64,000 bases of DNA from Pseudo-nitzschia pungens (taxonomy: Eukaryota; Bacillariophyta; Bacillariophyceae; Bacillariales; Bacillariaceae), in the NCBI GenBank assembly GCA_037355855.1, contig CM074766.1, positions 3,038,001 to 3,102,000 on the forward strand, read 5' to 3'. Both the position numbers and the translations under genes were made by a program. The number at the start of each line of letters is the position of its first letter. Positions within the stretch are counted from its first letter, which is position 1. The notes below the pieces were generated by a model, which saw nothing but the letters and a program-made list of their open reading frames with translations, had not been told where the DNA came from and searched no databases. Shown here in pieces: positions 9,344 to 20,298 of this stretch.

Positions 9344-12300
9344 ATGGATCTGCCGCGCGCGCGCCCGAGTCCTGAGGGACAGTGCGAGCTGGACAGCCAC
9401 GCTGATACGACCGCCGCCGGTTCCAATATGATCTTGCTTGAAGACCAAGTCGTCAGCCACGTCGATGTTCATCCTTTTTCGCCTGAGCTCGAGCCTATCA
9501 AGAACATTCCTATTGGGACCTGTGTTACGGCCTACACAGATACCGACGGGAAAGTTTGGTTGATTTATTTCCACGAAGCCCTGTATTTTGGTGACAAGTT
9601 GTCCCACAGCTTGATTTGTCCGAATCAGATACGGGATTGCCATCCCAATCGTGTCAGCGAAACGCCCCGTCAGTATGATGAACAGTCCAGTCACTCCATC
9701 CATATTGACAATACCGATCCTGAAGATCCCCATGCGGGACACACCCTCGACATCAAGCTCATGCTTGATGGGGTCGTGTCCTATTTCCCTTCCCGCAAGC
9801 CAACCAAGCATGAAATGGCTACATGCGATCATGTCGTTGCTACCCGAGACTTCCCTTGGGATCCGAAGAGCAAGAAGTTCGAGCAAGCCGAAGAAGCCAT
9901 CGACGGATCTCATCCGTTGAATCCTACGCTGTCTGTCCTTCGCGCGGGGACGCCCCATGCGTCCGCGCCGACCACGAAGCAGTCCAAGAAGTCCAACAAG
10001 CGTAAGCTGGAGCCCGTCGAAACACGGTCCAACTTCAGTCCCCATTTGTACGACAAGCCTCTTCGGAGCGACGAGCTGATCCTCCCACAGCATGATTGCT
10101 ATGAGAAGTACAAGCTGCGGAGCCTTCAGCAACTCTGTACCCGCCGTGATCTGACCCCATGTGCGATCGCATCCGACTCGCGTCTGGATGCGCGGCTATC
10201 TTCTCTTTTTCATTCGGGCGATTCCCTGAAGACTTGCGGGGACGATGATGTAGACGAGGATACAGTTCCAAGTCTTACAGTCAACGCCCTGCATACCCCT
10301 CTGTACGAGCGCGCCTACACCGATGGACGCGAGCGCTTCGAATTGGATCCCCGTTGCAGGGATTCCCCCGTCTGCCTGTCTGCCGTTTACAAGCATGTTC
10401 GATGGGACGACGATGCAGTCGAACCAGTCGATCCCGAGCTCGACACTATCGCCAGACGAGCCAAGTGGGGTCCGACGATTGACACCGAACGATACTGCAA
10501 GATCGACTCCGACCGTCTGTCCAAGATTTGGGATGTATCTCCGAGAAAGGCTGCGGATACTCTTCGAGTCACGACCCAGAAAGGCTTCCGCAACCCTATG
10601 CATCCCCTTGTCCGTCGATTGCCAACGCAGAGCTTCAGAAACAAGCGCATCGCGGCTGGCAAATGGTACACCGACACCTGGATGGCAAAGGTCCCGAGCA
10701 TCATGCGACAAGATTCAGCCGCCCAAGTTTTCAGTAATGGTAAGGGCTACGACGAGTTCATACCTATACAGGGCAAGAAGCAAGCGTATGAAGGCCTGAA
10801 GATTTTCATCCACGACGTCGGTATCCCCGAGCATTTGATATCTGATGGCGCTCGAGAGCAAGGCGCCCCTGGTACTTACAAGACTCCATGGAATAAGGTC
10901 GTCAGCAAAAACCATATCCATCAGACCTTTATCCAGCCAAGATGCCCATTCCAGAATCGCGCGGAGCTCAGCATCGGCCATATCAGCAGAAGCATCCGCA
11001 AGAAGACGGCTCGGAAGCGATCCCCCAAGCGCCTGTGGGCTTTCTGCGGAGAGCTCGTTGCTGCCATCCGACAGCGCACTGCTTCCAGTGATCCTACGAT
11101 GATGGGTCGAACGCCGTTCGAAATTGTACATGGGTACATGCCTGACATATCTCTGTACCAAGCCCATGAATGGTATGATTTCGTCTATTGGGTTGATCTC
11201 TCTGATGGGACTGAGAAGCTGGGACGATGGCTTGGCCCGTGCGGTGACCGATTCGGAGGCGGAGACTGCCACTGGATCCTGAACGAGGCGGCCATGCCGG
11301 TAAGCACTAACACAGTCCGTGCTGTTACTGAAGAAGAATGGCGTTCCCATGACGTCAAGCGCTATATGGACTCATTTGACCAAGCAGTGGAATCCAAGAT
11401 CGGGGACAAGGTTGAGGATAACGACGCAAAGTTCCAAGCTACGTACCCTGATCCCCCTGCCGAGTTATTTGAAGGACACCAAGAACGGTGGGAGCTCGCC
11501 GAGCCTGAAGCCTCTATTCCAGATATCGACGACCTCATACCTGATGGGGATGACTATGATGAGTATATTGGTAATAATGTCATGATCCAGAAGGGCGATG
11601 AACGACTACGGTGTGTCGTGAAGAATCGTTCTGCTGACCTTAATGGCAATCCGATTGGTAAGAGGAATGATAACCCTATCCTTGATACCAGAATGTATGA
11701 TCTGCAGTTTCCAGATGGTTCCGTCGAGCAGTACACCGCCAATATCGTTGCTGAGAGCATGTACAGCGAGATCGATGACGACGGACGAATGTTCTCTCTA
11801 CTGGACGAGATTATCGACCACGAGAAGGACGGATCGGCCGTCAGGAAGCAAGACGCGACGATCACCAACAAGTATGGTCGTAAAGTCCCAAGGCCTACAA
11901 CGAAGGGTTGGCGATTGCTCGTCAGTTGGAAAGACGGAACCGAATCCTGGTGTAAGTTGAGCGATCTGAAAGAGTCCTTTCCTGTGCAGACCGCAGAATA
12001 CGCCATATCTGCCAAGATCTCGGATCAGCCAGCATTCCGATGGTGGATCCACCATGTACTACGAAGGAAGAAGCGAATCCTCAAGGCCACCAAGCGAAAC
12101 AAGTACTGGGATCGGACCCACAAGTTCGGAGTGGAGTTACCACATTCTATCCCTGAAGCTCTTGCCATCGACCGAAAGACGGGAACGGACTATTGGGAGA
12201 AGGCGATTGCAAAGGAGATGAGGAACAACGAGATGGCGTTCGAGTTTGACTCCAGCTACACCGTCGAAGGTCTGAAGGCCGAAGGATTCAGCAAGATCAC

Positions 12301-13846
12301 GACGCACATGATCTTTGACGTGAAGTTGGGGTCTCTGACGCGGAAAGCACGGCTTGTCGCCGACGGCCACAAGGTACAAGCCACAGCCAAGGAACATACC
12401 TTCAGCAGTGTTCCAAGCAGAGATTCAGTCCGTATCTTCTTCCTGTTGGCAGCGCTGAACAATTTGGATGTGCTGTCTGCGGACATACAGAACGCATATC
12501 TTACAGCGCCGATCAAGAAGAAGTATTATCTAGTTGCACGGGCTGAAGATGGTTTCCCCCAGCATTTGGTAGGTCAGGTATGTAAGATCGTCCGAGCACT
12601 GTATGGACTTCCTGTTGCAGGCGCGTCGTTCCGATCCTATTTGACCAAGCACCTACGAACGCTAGGGTATCAGCCTTGTAAAGCTGACCCTGATGTTCAT
12701 ATGCGAGTGGAGACGCAAAAGGATGGTTCTAGGTACTGGGCATACCTGATTGCATACGTCGACGATATTATCTGTTGCAGCGAGGACCCTCGACGACAGT
12801 TGGAAAGTATCGAGCAGCGCTTCACGCTGAAGGACGGGACTATAGAGGTTCCAACCTTGTATCTGGGCGCTGATGTCCATCCGCATGTGGTCGAAGACGA
12901 TCCAATTCCCAAGTGGGCAATGTCCTCCGAGAAATATGCTAAGAAGGCCATCGACGCAGTGGAAAAGGAGCTTGGCACCGAGCAATATGGTTACAAGTAT
13001 CTTCCGAACAAGGTGTCTACCCCGTTGACATCCGATTATCGTCCAGAAGTGGATGTAACCGCCGAGCTGGATCCAAGCAAGCAGAACTACTACCAGGGTC
13101 TGATTGGCGTATTGAGATGGTTATGTGAGCTCGGTCGACTGGATTTGGTCATGCCTGTATCTCTCATGTCTAGGTACCTAGCCCAAGCAAGAACAGGGCA
13201 TCTGAACCAAGTATTGCACATGTTCGCTTATATCAAGGCGCATGCACGATCCAAGTTAGTATTTGACGAGACGCGTCCTGATGTGGACGAGACTAGATTT
13301 TCCAATTGTGATTGGAGTGAGTTCTATCCGGACGCCAAGGAGGTGTTGCCACCAGATGCCCCTGAAGCGCTTGGAAAAGCAGTTATTATGAGTTGTTTTG
13401 TCGATGCGGACCATGCTGGATGCAAAGCCACGAGAAGATCCCATACCGGAATTATCATCTTTGTAAACAGAGCCCCTATCCTGTGGTTCAGCAAACGCCA
13501 GACCACTGTCGAGACGTCAACCTTTGGTTCTGAGATAGTGGCATTGCGGATTGCCATTGAACTGATTGAGGGTCTCAGGTACAAGCTCCGGATGATGGGC
13601 GTTCCTATTGAAGGTCCTACGAATGTGTACTGTGACAACGAGTCTGTTGTTAAGAATACCACCAGACCGGAGAGTCCATGCAACAAGAAGCACAACAGCG
13701 TTGCTTACCACAAAGCGCGCGAGTCTATTGCTGCTGGAACAATCCGAATCGCAAAGGAGCCTGGTGAGACCAACATTGCTGATTTATTCACTAAGTTGCT
13801 GAATGGTCCGGCTCTGAAAGACCATTGCGCTCGATGCATGTGGTAA
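9344..13846 (+). CDS. Copia pol polyprotein, element 2 (PR-INT-RT-RNaseH)
   Basis: This is a full-length 1,500-residue polyprotein, identical to the first copy except for Gln (CAA at 12716-12718) in place of Arg, just ahead of the reverse transcriptase YVDD segment. Protease (DSHAD), integrase DDE triad, reverse transcriptase (YVDD) and RNase H (VDADHAG) are all present. No frameshifts or premature stops occur, so together with the gag at 7289-9292 this element looks autonomous. The first ATG of the open segment is at 9344, but entry by readthrough from gag would add 17 residues upstream. Gene order protease-integrase-RT-RNaseH excludes the gypsy superfamily. Confidence 0.93.
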   Translation: MDLPRARPSPEGQCELDSHADTTAAGSNMILLEDQVVSHVDVHPFSPELEPIKNIPIGTCVTAYTDTDGKVWLIYFHEALYFGDKLSHSLICPNQIRDCHPNRVSETPRQYDEQSSHSIHIDNTDPEDPHAGHTLDIKLMLDGVVSYFPSRKPTKHEMATCDHVVATRDFPWDPKSKKFEQAEEAIDGSHPLNPTLSVLRAGTPHASAPTTKQSKKSNKRKLEPVETRSNFSPHLYDKPLRSDELILPQHDCYEKYKLRSLQQLCTRRDLTPCAIASDSRLDARLSSLFHSGDSLKTCGDDDVDEDTVPSLTVNALHTPLYERAYTDGRERFELDPRCRDSPVCLSAVYKHVRWDDDAVEPVDPELDTIARRAKWGPTIDTERYCKIDSDRLSKIWDVSPRKAADTLRVTTQKGFRNPMHPLVRRLPTQSFRNKRIAAGKWYTDTWMAKVPSIMRQDSAAQVFSNGKGYDEFIPIQGKKQAYEGLKIFIHDVGIPEHLISDGAREQGAPGTYKTPWNKVVSKNHIHQTFIQPRCPFQNRAELSIGHISRSIRKKTARKRSPKRLWAFCGELVAAIRQRTASSDPTMMGRTPFEIVHGYMPDISLYQAHEWYDFVYWVDLSDGTEKLGRWLGPCGDRFGGGDCHWILNEAAMPVSTNTVRAVTEEEWRSHDVKRYMDSFDQAVESKIGDKVEDNDAKFQATYPDPPAELFEGHQERWELAEPEASIPDIDDLIPDGDDYDEYIGNNVMIQKGDERLRCVVKNRSADLNGNPIGKRNDNPILDTRMYDLQFPDGSVEQYTANIVAESMYSEIDDDGRMFSLLDEIIDHEKDGSAVRKQDATITNKYGRKVPRPTTKGWRLLVSWKDGTESWCKLSDLKESFPVQTAEYAISAKISDQPAFRWWIHHVLRRKKRILKATKRNKYWDRTHKFGVELPHSIPEALAIDRKTGTDYWEKAIAKEMRNNEMAFEFDSSYTVEGLKAEGFSKITTHMIFDVKLGSLTRKARLVADGHKVQATAKEHTFSSVPSRDSVRIFFLLAALNNLDVLSADIQNAYLTAPIKKKYYLVARAEDGFPQHLVGQVCKIVRALYGLPVAGASFRSYLTKHLRTLGYQPCKADPDVHMRVETQKDGSRYWAYLIAYVDDIICCSEDPRRQLESIEQRFTLKDGTIEVPTLYLGADVHPHVVEDDPIPKWAMSSEKYAKKAIDAVEKELGTEQYGYKYLPNKVSTPLTSDYRPEVDVTAELDPSKQNYYQGLIGVLRWLCELGRLDLVMPVSLMSRYLAQARTGHLNQVLHMFAYIKAHARSKLVFDETRPDVDETRFSNCDWSEFYPDAKEVLPPDAPEALGKAVIMSCFVDADHAGCKATRRSHTGIIIFVNRAPILWFSKRQTTVETSTFGSEIVALRIAIELIEGLRYKLRMMGVPIEGPTNVYCDNESVVKNTTRPESPCNKKHNSVAYHKARESIAAGTIRIAKEPGETNIADLFTKLLNGPALKDHCARCMW

Positions 13847-15071
13847 ATTGCTTCAGCTGCATTATTTGAGGTACCTTTGGTCCCTGACAAGCAGCCCGGA
13901 CGCAGCAGATTTTTTGATTTTGATTTTCGGAAGCAGTCGATTTCGAATTTCGATTACGGATTTCGGTTGCAGCGGACTTCGATTTCGATTTCGGACGTAA
14001 CTTCGACTTCGGACGTAGCTTTGTTTCGGACGCAACAACCTTTTGTTTCGGACGCAATCTATTCCGGACGCAACCTCTTTTCGGAACGCAACCAACTTCG
14101 ATTTCGATACCGATTTGCAACATGTTTTCGGATACAGTCCTTTCGATCCGACCTTATGATTACGTTATATGTTACATTGGGAGTCTCCGGTACACCGGTT
14201 CCGGGGACTATAAACTTGAACGACAATAGGCTGATTGATCTCCTCGTACGTGTCGAGGAATGGAACCAAGGGCAAAACGTCCTCCGGTCCGAACCCCCTT
14301 TTTTTTTGCTACGAATCAGCCGGGCCTCTGATAGAGAACTGCAATATTTGGTGCAGTTTGATCTCTGACAAGTGACATGGATACATCCCTGAATTTCTGT
14401 TATGATCCATCCAAGTGTCCTGGTACAGCAAGCAAGAGTATTGGTGTTCCCCCGGGAGTATCAGTTTCCGGGGACCAGTATGGTTGCTCGTACAGGCACT
14501 AGCATGAATCACGGGGACTATGAAGATATTCAAGGTGGTGCTATGATCTGTGCTAGCAAGGCTCCTGTGTAGAAGGGCTACTGGGTCTACAGTCAGCAAC
14601 ACCCAGTAACTGACTAACAGGTGCTGAGCTCAGTGCTAGAGCTGTGTGCTAATTGCTAGCATACAGGCTCAGCAACAGGCTTAGCAACAGGCTTAGCAGC
14701 AGGCTTAGCAGCAGACCTATCCTGTCTAGTATTGCTAGCAGAATTACTAGGGTCGCCGCGTACGATTTGTACCAATCGTACGTACCCCGAGTAAAGCACC
14801 TTTTGTGGTGTAGCTAAATGCTACAGGGTTAGGGTTGCTAAGGTTGCGAGACACTGAAAGATGCTAGCCTACCATGATACCATGCTAAGATATGATGCTA
14901 CCGCCGGGGTCGGGTCATTGGTGTATAATATGTACCATGACCGCATACCCGGCCCAAACAGTTACCAAACGTGCTAGCATAAGTGAGCTAGCACACGATT
15001 CGATCTAATTAATCGGATACTCCGATACGGTACGCTACTCGTAGAATACAGTACCAGAGCTACAGGAGTTC
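13847..15071 (+). other. 3' noncoding region of copia element 2
   Basis: This is the copy of 4725-5949 with the same TTCGGACG array and palindromes. No differences from the first copy were noticed by eye. No gene is supported. Confidence 0.6.
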
Positions 15072-15413
15072 TGTTATTATACGAGTTAGCGAGTTAGCGA
15101 ATCGATGTCACGATACGATACAGAGCTGAGCGCTTTGGCTCAGCTCCCCTTTTATTCACTCTTTCTTTTATGCTCTAAAATAAACACACCTATCATGCCC
15201 TCCTTTACGACCGATTCCGATGTACCTCTAGGGAAGTGCTTTGTATTGCTTGAGTGTATGCAATAGGCCTTGAACAGTCCACTGTAGACTCACGATTTGC
15301 CAGGACTTTACGTCTTATTATTGTTAAGGCTTTCCCCTATTTTTCAGTACGCAGTACAAGATGTTTATCTACGATTAGACCCCGAAGACCGCTGACGAGC
15401 GGATATCAACACA
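15072..15413 (+). repeat. Candidate 3' LTR of copia element 2
   Basis: Identical to 5950-6291. Identity with the upstream copy stops a few bases later: both continue GTT, then this copy reads CCCTTAC while the other reads TATCAG. That places the element's right border at 15411-15413. The left boundary is as uncertain as in the upstream copy. Confidence 0.4.
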
Positions 15414-15673
15414 GTTCCCTTACATTTTCTAGGATACATAAGTAATGTGTTATGTACTTCCGGGAATCACTCAATTACGTACGATTGCAGTTAATTACGT
15501 ACAATTGCAGTTAATTACGCACGATTTCACAATTAAGCTCTTAAGTGGTATATATCATGATTAAATAAGCCAACTAATAACATAATAAAAATTTACTTAA
15601 GCCTATCAATGTAGCGCTTAGGCTATTTTTTAAGCCAAGATACTATAGACGTACGGTATAAGGTAATCTTATA
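15414..15673. other. AT-rich spacer right of the copia tandem
   Basis: No gene is visible. A 20-base unit, AATTACGTACGATTGCAGTT, is repeated nearly three times at about 15472-15532. A short inverted repeat around TAAGCCTA...TAGGCTTA-like sequence occurs at 15595-15640. It may be the remains of the target into which the copia element inserted. Confidence 0.5.
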
Positions 15674-16484
15674 CGCGCCATTCAAAGTGCCGCTGCTGAA
15701 TATCAGCGCCTCTCCCCCCTAAACTCTGTGGCAGAACATGTGCGCAGAGTGGACAACGTTGAAGCCGACGTCATTTCTCGTCCCCACGAACTCTTTACGC
15801 CCCACCTCACCTCACCTTGGTCTGTCCCTTATCCCACTCTTGTCCAACAGGTAGTCACTCATTACTCCGAGAAAGAATCCTGGGACATTTTCGTCCCCAG
15901 TCCCGAGCTGCATTCCACCCTTTTGCGAGCTCTCTCGTCCGCCTCAGTGACGGGTCGTCCAAGCCTGCCAAAGAACAATGGACACTTTATTCCCGCCGCC
16001 TCCATTTTTTCTACTACTGCCACCACATCCACGTCTACGATGACCTTTTTCCTCGGGTACACCAGCACGTCAGCAGTGAGCAACTCTGCTACATAATTGC
16101 CGGCTACGCCGTCTTCCTCGCCTCTGGCCACACCATCAACGCCCGCCTCATTAAGGCAGCCACCGTCCGTGAATACCTCCGCGCCGCAGCTGACCTCATC
16201 CGCATCTTCGATGACGCCTCCCGCGACGCCAGAAAACTCCCGGGAGCCACAACTTTCCACCCCAACATCCAACGTGTCCTTACCGCAATGGAGCGCTTCG
16301 AAAAGATCCCCAACAAAAAAGAAGCCTACACCCTTGCAATGCACTTCACCCTCGCTGAAGCCTGCCAACCCCTCGGATGTGACGACCTCCACATGGCAGT
16401 TTACGAATGGTTTGGCGTCACCCTACAGGGCGGCAACCAACGCGCTGAATGGTGCCAACCTCGAGGTTCCAATACCCTCGCCTC

Positions 16485-16790
16485 TGTTACATGCTGACGT
16501 AGGTACCCTACGAGAGGCTCTAAATGATTATTGAATCCCGCATGTGCTCCAATACACAAGAATATATGTAATATTCATGTACATATACTGAATATCCAAC
16601 GTACAAGAATACACATACAATTCAAACAAAGATTCAAATGACTCAACGAACAATATTCGATCATTCATTCCATACTCAAGAAATCATTCCCATCTCGTAA
16701 AGTATTCAACCATTCTCTTTCATAACACAATTTATTAATCATACCTCTTTAAAATACTCCTATCGCGTATTTCTACCTTAGAGTGTAACA
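16485..16790 (+). repeat. 5' LTR of the gag-only element
   Basis: 306 bp, TG...CA ends, nearly identical to 19174-19480. The first difference by eye is one A inserted in the 3' copy at CGAAACAATA. The high identity means recent insertion. Confidence 0.88.
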
Positions 16791-16996
16791 CAGTAATTAC
16801 TGTTTATCTTTAAAAGTAGAAGACAGACAAGAACTCAGTACTGAATCCAAAACAACCTATATCCTAAACAACAGGGATACATCGATACCCTGACAAGCAA
16901 GAACCTCGAAACAAGAATCGATCGAACGAAACAATCGAACGAAACGCCGATACGAATCGATCGAACGCCGAATCGATCGAACCATACGAATCAACC

Positions 16997-18088
16997 ATGG
17001 CAGGACTATACAGAGACCATCCAATCAATTACATCCCTTCCTTCAAGAGGAACAAACCAAAACTTACCAAGCTCTCCATTACACTTGCCAATGGACGACA
17101 AGACAGCATGAAGATCCCTCTATTCACCAACAAAGGAGGACTAGAAGAATTCCTATTTGTTGAAGAAGCCTTCAGGAACGCTGCAAAGCTCCTAGGACTA
17201 CCAACCACCGACTACATTACTTACTTCAGCAGATGTCTAAATACAGACACTCAATCCAAGTGGAATGAAATGCTAAAGGATCCCCTGGATCCAGCTGAAT
17301 TCCAATATGAAGAAAGCGCCGAAGGATATGAACAAGCAATCATTGACTTTATCGAGCAATTCTGCAATGTGACAGATGCCAAAGATATCATGCACACTTA
17401 CCTTCGAAGCTCCGAATGCAAGAAACCAAGCAACGTCTCCTGCAAACATCATGCAGACCAAATGGAACAGCTCTTCAAATACACTAAAAGACTCCAAGGC
17501 CATGCCCCTGACCTCTCAGCAACAGCAGCGAAAACAATTCTGCTACACAGCTTCCCAGATAAATGGATCAACAGCTATGGTCTCATCCACCAAGGAATAA
17601 AAGAAGAGACCACTGTACAATTCATTGTGGATCATATGAGCTGTTTAGAGCGTCAAGCAAAATGCCGATCACTCTATCCCGATAGCGATAACAACAGCTC
17701 TGATTCGGACGCTGACAGCATCGACAGCAACAGCTCTAATTCGGACAGTGACAGCGACGCTGAATCCGAAGAAGAAGAGAAAGAGCAAGAGCAAGAGCCA
17801 TCCAGTGGCAAAAGAAAACATAACAATCCCTGCAGGATCCCCGGTCATGACCACGATTGGTCCGAATGCCCAAAGAACCGATATGCAAAGAAATACAAGC
17901 CCATTGCCAATGATAGCACAGCGCTTGAACCTGCTCCCAGCAATGACACTGGAAGCAACGCAACTGGAAGCACTGCTTCAAATGAATCTTTCAACGCCCA
18001 CATCAGGCAAGCAATCCAAGCCTACTGCATGGAACATGGAGGCCGCGTCGCAGGACACCTTGATGGCAGTCTCCAATGGCAACCATAG
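16997..18088 (+). CDS. Gag protein of the non-autonomous LTR element
   Basis: 363 residues starting at an ATG in good context (CAACCATGG). The first 220 residues look like a retrotransposon capsid domain (WNEMLKDP, YEQAIIDFIEQF, LLHSFPDKW). Then comes an acidic Ser/Asp run (about 228-256), a Glu-rich patch, and a Cys/His cluster, CRIPGHDHDWSECPKNR, which has the spacing of a variant zinc knuckle (C-x4-H-x-H-x4-C). This knuckle type recurs in gypsy-like gag proteins of diatoms as I remember them. No pol follows. The frame is intact, so the gag may be produced and packaged with enzymes from another element. Confidence 0.75.
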   Translation: MAGLYRDHPINYIPSFKRNKPKLTKLSITLANGRQDSMKIPLFTNKGGLEEFLFVEEAFRNAAKLLGLPTTDYITYFSRCLNTDTQSKWNEMLKDPLDPAEFQYEESAEGYEQAIIDFIEQFCNVTDAKDIMHTYLRSSECKKPSNVSCKHHADQMEQLFKYTKRLQGHAPDLSATAAKTILLHSFPDKWINSYGLIHQGIKEETTVQFIVDHMSCLERQAKCRSLYPDSDNNSSDSDADSIDSNSSNSDSDSDAESEEEEKEQEQEPSSGKRKHNNPCRIPGHDHDWSECPKNRYAKKYKPIANDSTALEPAPSNDTGSNATGSTASNESFNAHIRQAIQAYCMEHGGRVAGHLDGSLQWQP

Positions 18089-19173
18089 CCACTCGAACAA
18101 CAATATAAGGATCACAGTATCCAGCACCATGCCTTCAGCTCCCCTGGAACTGGATGCCAGCTCAGCCCTGCTGACTGGGAAGACGCATGGAGGGAACTCC
18201 CCAAAAAGAGAGGAAAGACCCTACAGAGATGAGCCCTGTTGCAAACAATATGTTCGAACTAAATCGAAGCGCTCAGACCGATCCACAGTGACGGCAACAA
18301 CAATCAACCAAATAAATAAAATAAACGATTCAAAAGATGGCAAACACAAATAATAGCAAAACGTTCGGACGTGAACCGATTGCAAGGGTACAGACGCTAC
18401 AGCCATGAATCAATCAATCGAATCGAATCGAATTGTATATCGATATCGATATCGATAAAAGGGTACAGCAGCAACAACAAGGCCAACCTTGTTCCGGACG
18501 AACGAACAGTCCACAGGGAGCTCTAGATAATCAACAAGAGCACTCCCACAAAAACTATATTCTACACCCACAGAGGTGCTCTGGAGTTACAAAAATTCAA
18601 ACCTCCAGTAAACTGCTGCAAATACACCCAAACAAAAGACCGGCAAAGTATCCGGCAAATGGCGAATGAATTAAATGAATCATAACGTCACTAACAATGC
18701 GTCCCCTCTCTGCTATTAAACACATACAATTGCAGACAAACAGCAAGAATAACACATCCGCAGATCGGCTTTTCACCTACCTAAAACTCCTATTACAGGA
18801 GGTGTTTTTATGCCTACCGAGAGCAATCACTTTTCAAATCCACCGATTTTCAAATCAGCTCCACTACCCCGAGAGGTACATCACAGTTGGGGGAGGAAAA
18901 GAATTTTCTTCAACTCTTTTTGCTATTCTTAGCATGTCATTATGACCCTTCTCACGAACAAGAAACAAATCTTCAATTTTTGAGTATCACAAAGAACCTT
19001 CTTCAATCCCACTTTCGATCTACATTACCATATATCTTCAGAATATTTGAAATGGCATATATCATCTTCAACCGGTTCTCCGAACAAGCATATCTCTTTT
19101 CCATCGATACTACTCAACTGCGAACCTATACTATCGAACCACATGCAAACTTCACCTAATCATTTGGGAACTA
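18089..19173 (+). other. Noncoding interior of the gag-only element
   Basis: No pol domain is visible in any frame. A purine tract lies at 18889-18902 (TTGGGGGAGGAAAAGAA region), but it is 270 bases from the 3' LTR, so it is not an obvious polypurine primer. A GATATCGATATCGATA run lies at 18440-18457 and an AATCGAATCG repeat at 18415-18430. Confidence 0.55.
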
Positions 19174-19480
19174 TGTTACATGCTGACGTAGGTACCCTAC
19201 GAGAGGCTCTAAATGATTATTGAATCCCGCATGTGCTCCAATACACAAGAATATATGTAATATTCATGTACATATACTGAATATCCAACGTACAAGAATA
19301 CACATACAATTCAAACAAAGATTCAAATGACTCAACGAAACAATATTTGATCATTCATTCCATACTCAAGAAATCATTCCCATCTCGTAAAGTATTCAAC
19401 CATTCTCTTTCATAACACAATTTATTAATCATACCTCTTTAAAATACTCCTATCGCGTATTTCTACCTTAGAGTGTAACA
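19174..19480 (+). repeat. 3' LTR of the gag-only element
   Basis: 307 bp, starting TGTTACATGC and ending GAGTGTAACA, followed directly by the GCCTC duplication. Nearly identical to 16485-16790. Confidence 0.88.
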
Positions 19481-20298
19481 GCCTCTTACCAATGCAACCC
19501 AAACAACGAATCCTACGCCTTCACCCTCGGCAACATAACCTTCTACAGCTCTTCCCGTCAGGCCCTCACCATGGAATACGCCTGTTCTAACTCCGCAACT
19601 GTCGAATGCGTCTGCATCACGTACCGTTGGCAAAAGAACGGCGACCATGGCCTGTCAAAGTTCTACTCCCGCAATCGTGCAAACCCCCATTGTGACACTG
19701 TCGCCCACCTGCTCAACATCTGTCGACGTTTCATTCGTCTCTGAGGCCCTGCTGTCACCAACACCCCCCTTGCGATTTATGCGGATTCTAAAGGATGTCC
19801 CCGGCACATCACCTCCGAACTCGCCACTCAAGTCATGCGGGAACTCGCGCGTGCCACCCACGGAATCACTTCAAAAACAGAACTTAGCCATTGGACCTGT
19901 CACTCCCTCTGGATAGGTGCCTGCTGCCTCCTATGGGCCGGCGGCAAGTCCCCTGAGTTTATTAAGCGAGCCCTCTTTTGGCGAAGTGACGCCTGGCAGG
20001 ATTACGTGCGCGACCTCATTATCCACGAACAGGACCACAACGCCATCCTCTCCTCTCTCTGGGGCACCGCAAATCTTTAATCGTTCCACGACTCCCGTCA
20101 CCGGAAAACCTGAGTCCCCACACTCGGGCTCCACGATATCCCCCCACGATATCCCCCCACGATTTCCATGCAAACCATCTATTCCACTGCACTCCCCCCA
20201 CTTCCAGTCTTCTGCTCTGCTCTTCTGCTCTGCTCATAAATTCAGTTTGAAACTACTTTCAATCGGAAACCACTCTACCAACAACCTACCTTTCCACC

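Larger units (their letters stand above)
1..15413 (+). mobile_element. Head-to-tail tandem of two Ty1/copia LTR retrotransposons (left one truncated by window edge)
   Basis: Positions 1-6294 repeat at 9123-15416 with an offset of exactly 9122 bases. The order is gag end, pol, 3' noncoding DNA and LTR, then a 5' leader, a complete gag, pol, 3' noncoding DNA and LTR again. Domain order in pol (protease, integrase, reverse transcriptase, RNase H) is that of the copia superfamily. After the shared part the two copies diverge: position 6295 onward is the leader of the second element, whereas 15417 onward is flanking DNA. The middle LTR therefore serves as the 3' LTR of the left element and the 5' LTR of the right one. 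The only coding difference I found is one base (G3595 versus A12717). The left border lies outside the window, so the target duplication cannot be checked. Confidence 0.9.
16485..19480 (+). mobile_element. Gag-only (non-autonomous) LTR retrotransposon with 5-bp target duplication
   Basis: Two LTRs of 306-307 bp start TGTTACATGC and end GAGTGTAACA. The element is flanked on both sides by GCCTC (16480-16484 and 19481-19485), a perfect 5-bp duplication. Inside is one gag gene and about 1 kb of noncoding DNA; no protease, reverse transcriptase or integrase is present. The layout is that of TR-GAG elements, which borrow enzymes from a relative. It sits inside the tyrosine-recombinase pseudogene. 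A solo LTR of the same family lies at 60808-61123. Confidence 0.88.
15674..20080 (+). pseudogene. Broken tyrosine-recombinase retroelement (DIRS-like): RNase H end plus recombinase, split by an LTR element
   Basis: The frame from 15674 carries VDNVEADVISRP, typical of the end of a retroelement RNase H (Asn-x-x-AD-x-x-SR). A second frame from about 15900 to 16484 continues with a helical segment (WTLYSRRLHFF, INARLIKAATVREYL) like the N-terminal domain of DIRS/Crypton tyrosine recombinases. The gene is then split by the LTR element at 16485-19480 and resumes at 19486 in register once one copy of the 5-bp duplication is discounted. The resumed part has a stop at 19741-19743. In the other frame it ends with CHSLWIGA and YVRDL: the His and the Tyr nucleophile are in place, but the Arg of the usual H-x-x-R is Trp. 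The shift near 15940 could be a natural ORF overlap, as in DIRS elements. Overall it is inactive. Confidence 0.6.

Noticed and set aside
9332..11350. Long minus-strand frames antisense to copia pol (266, 171 and 211 codons)
   Set aside because: They mirror the codon bias of pol, occur identically in both copies and show no domain.
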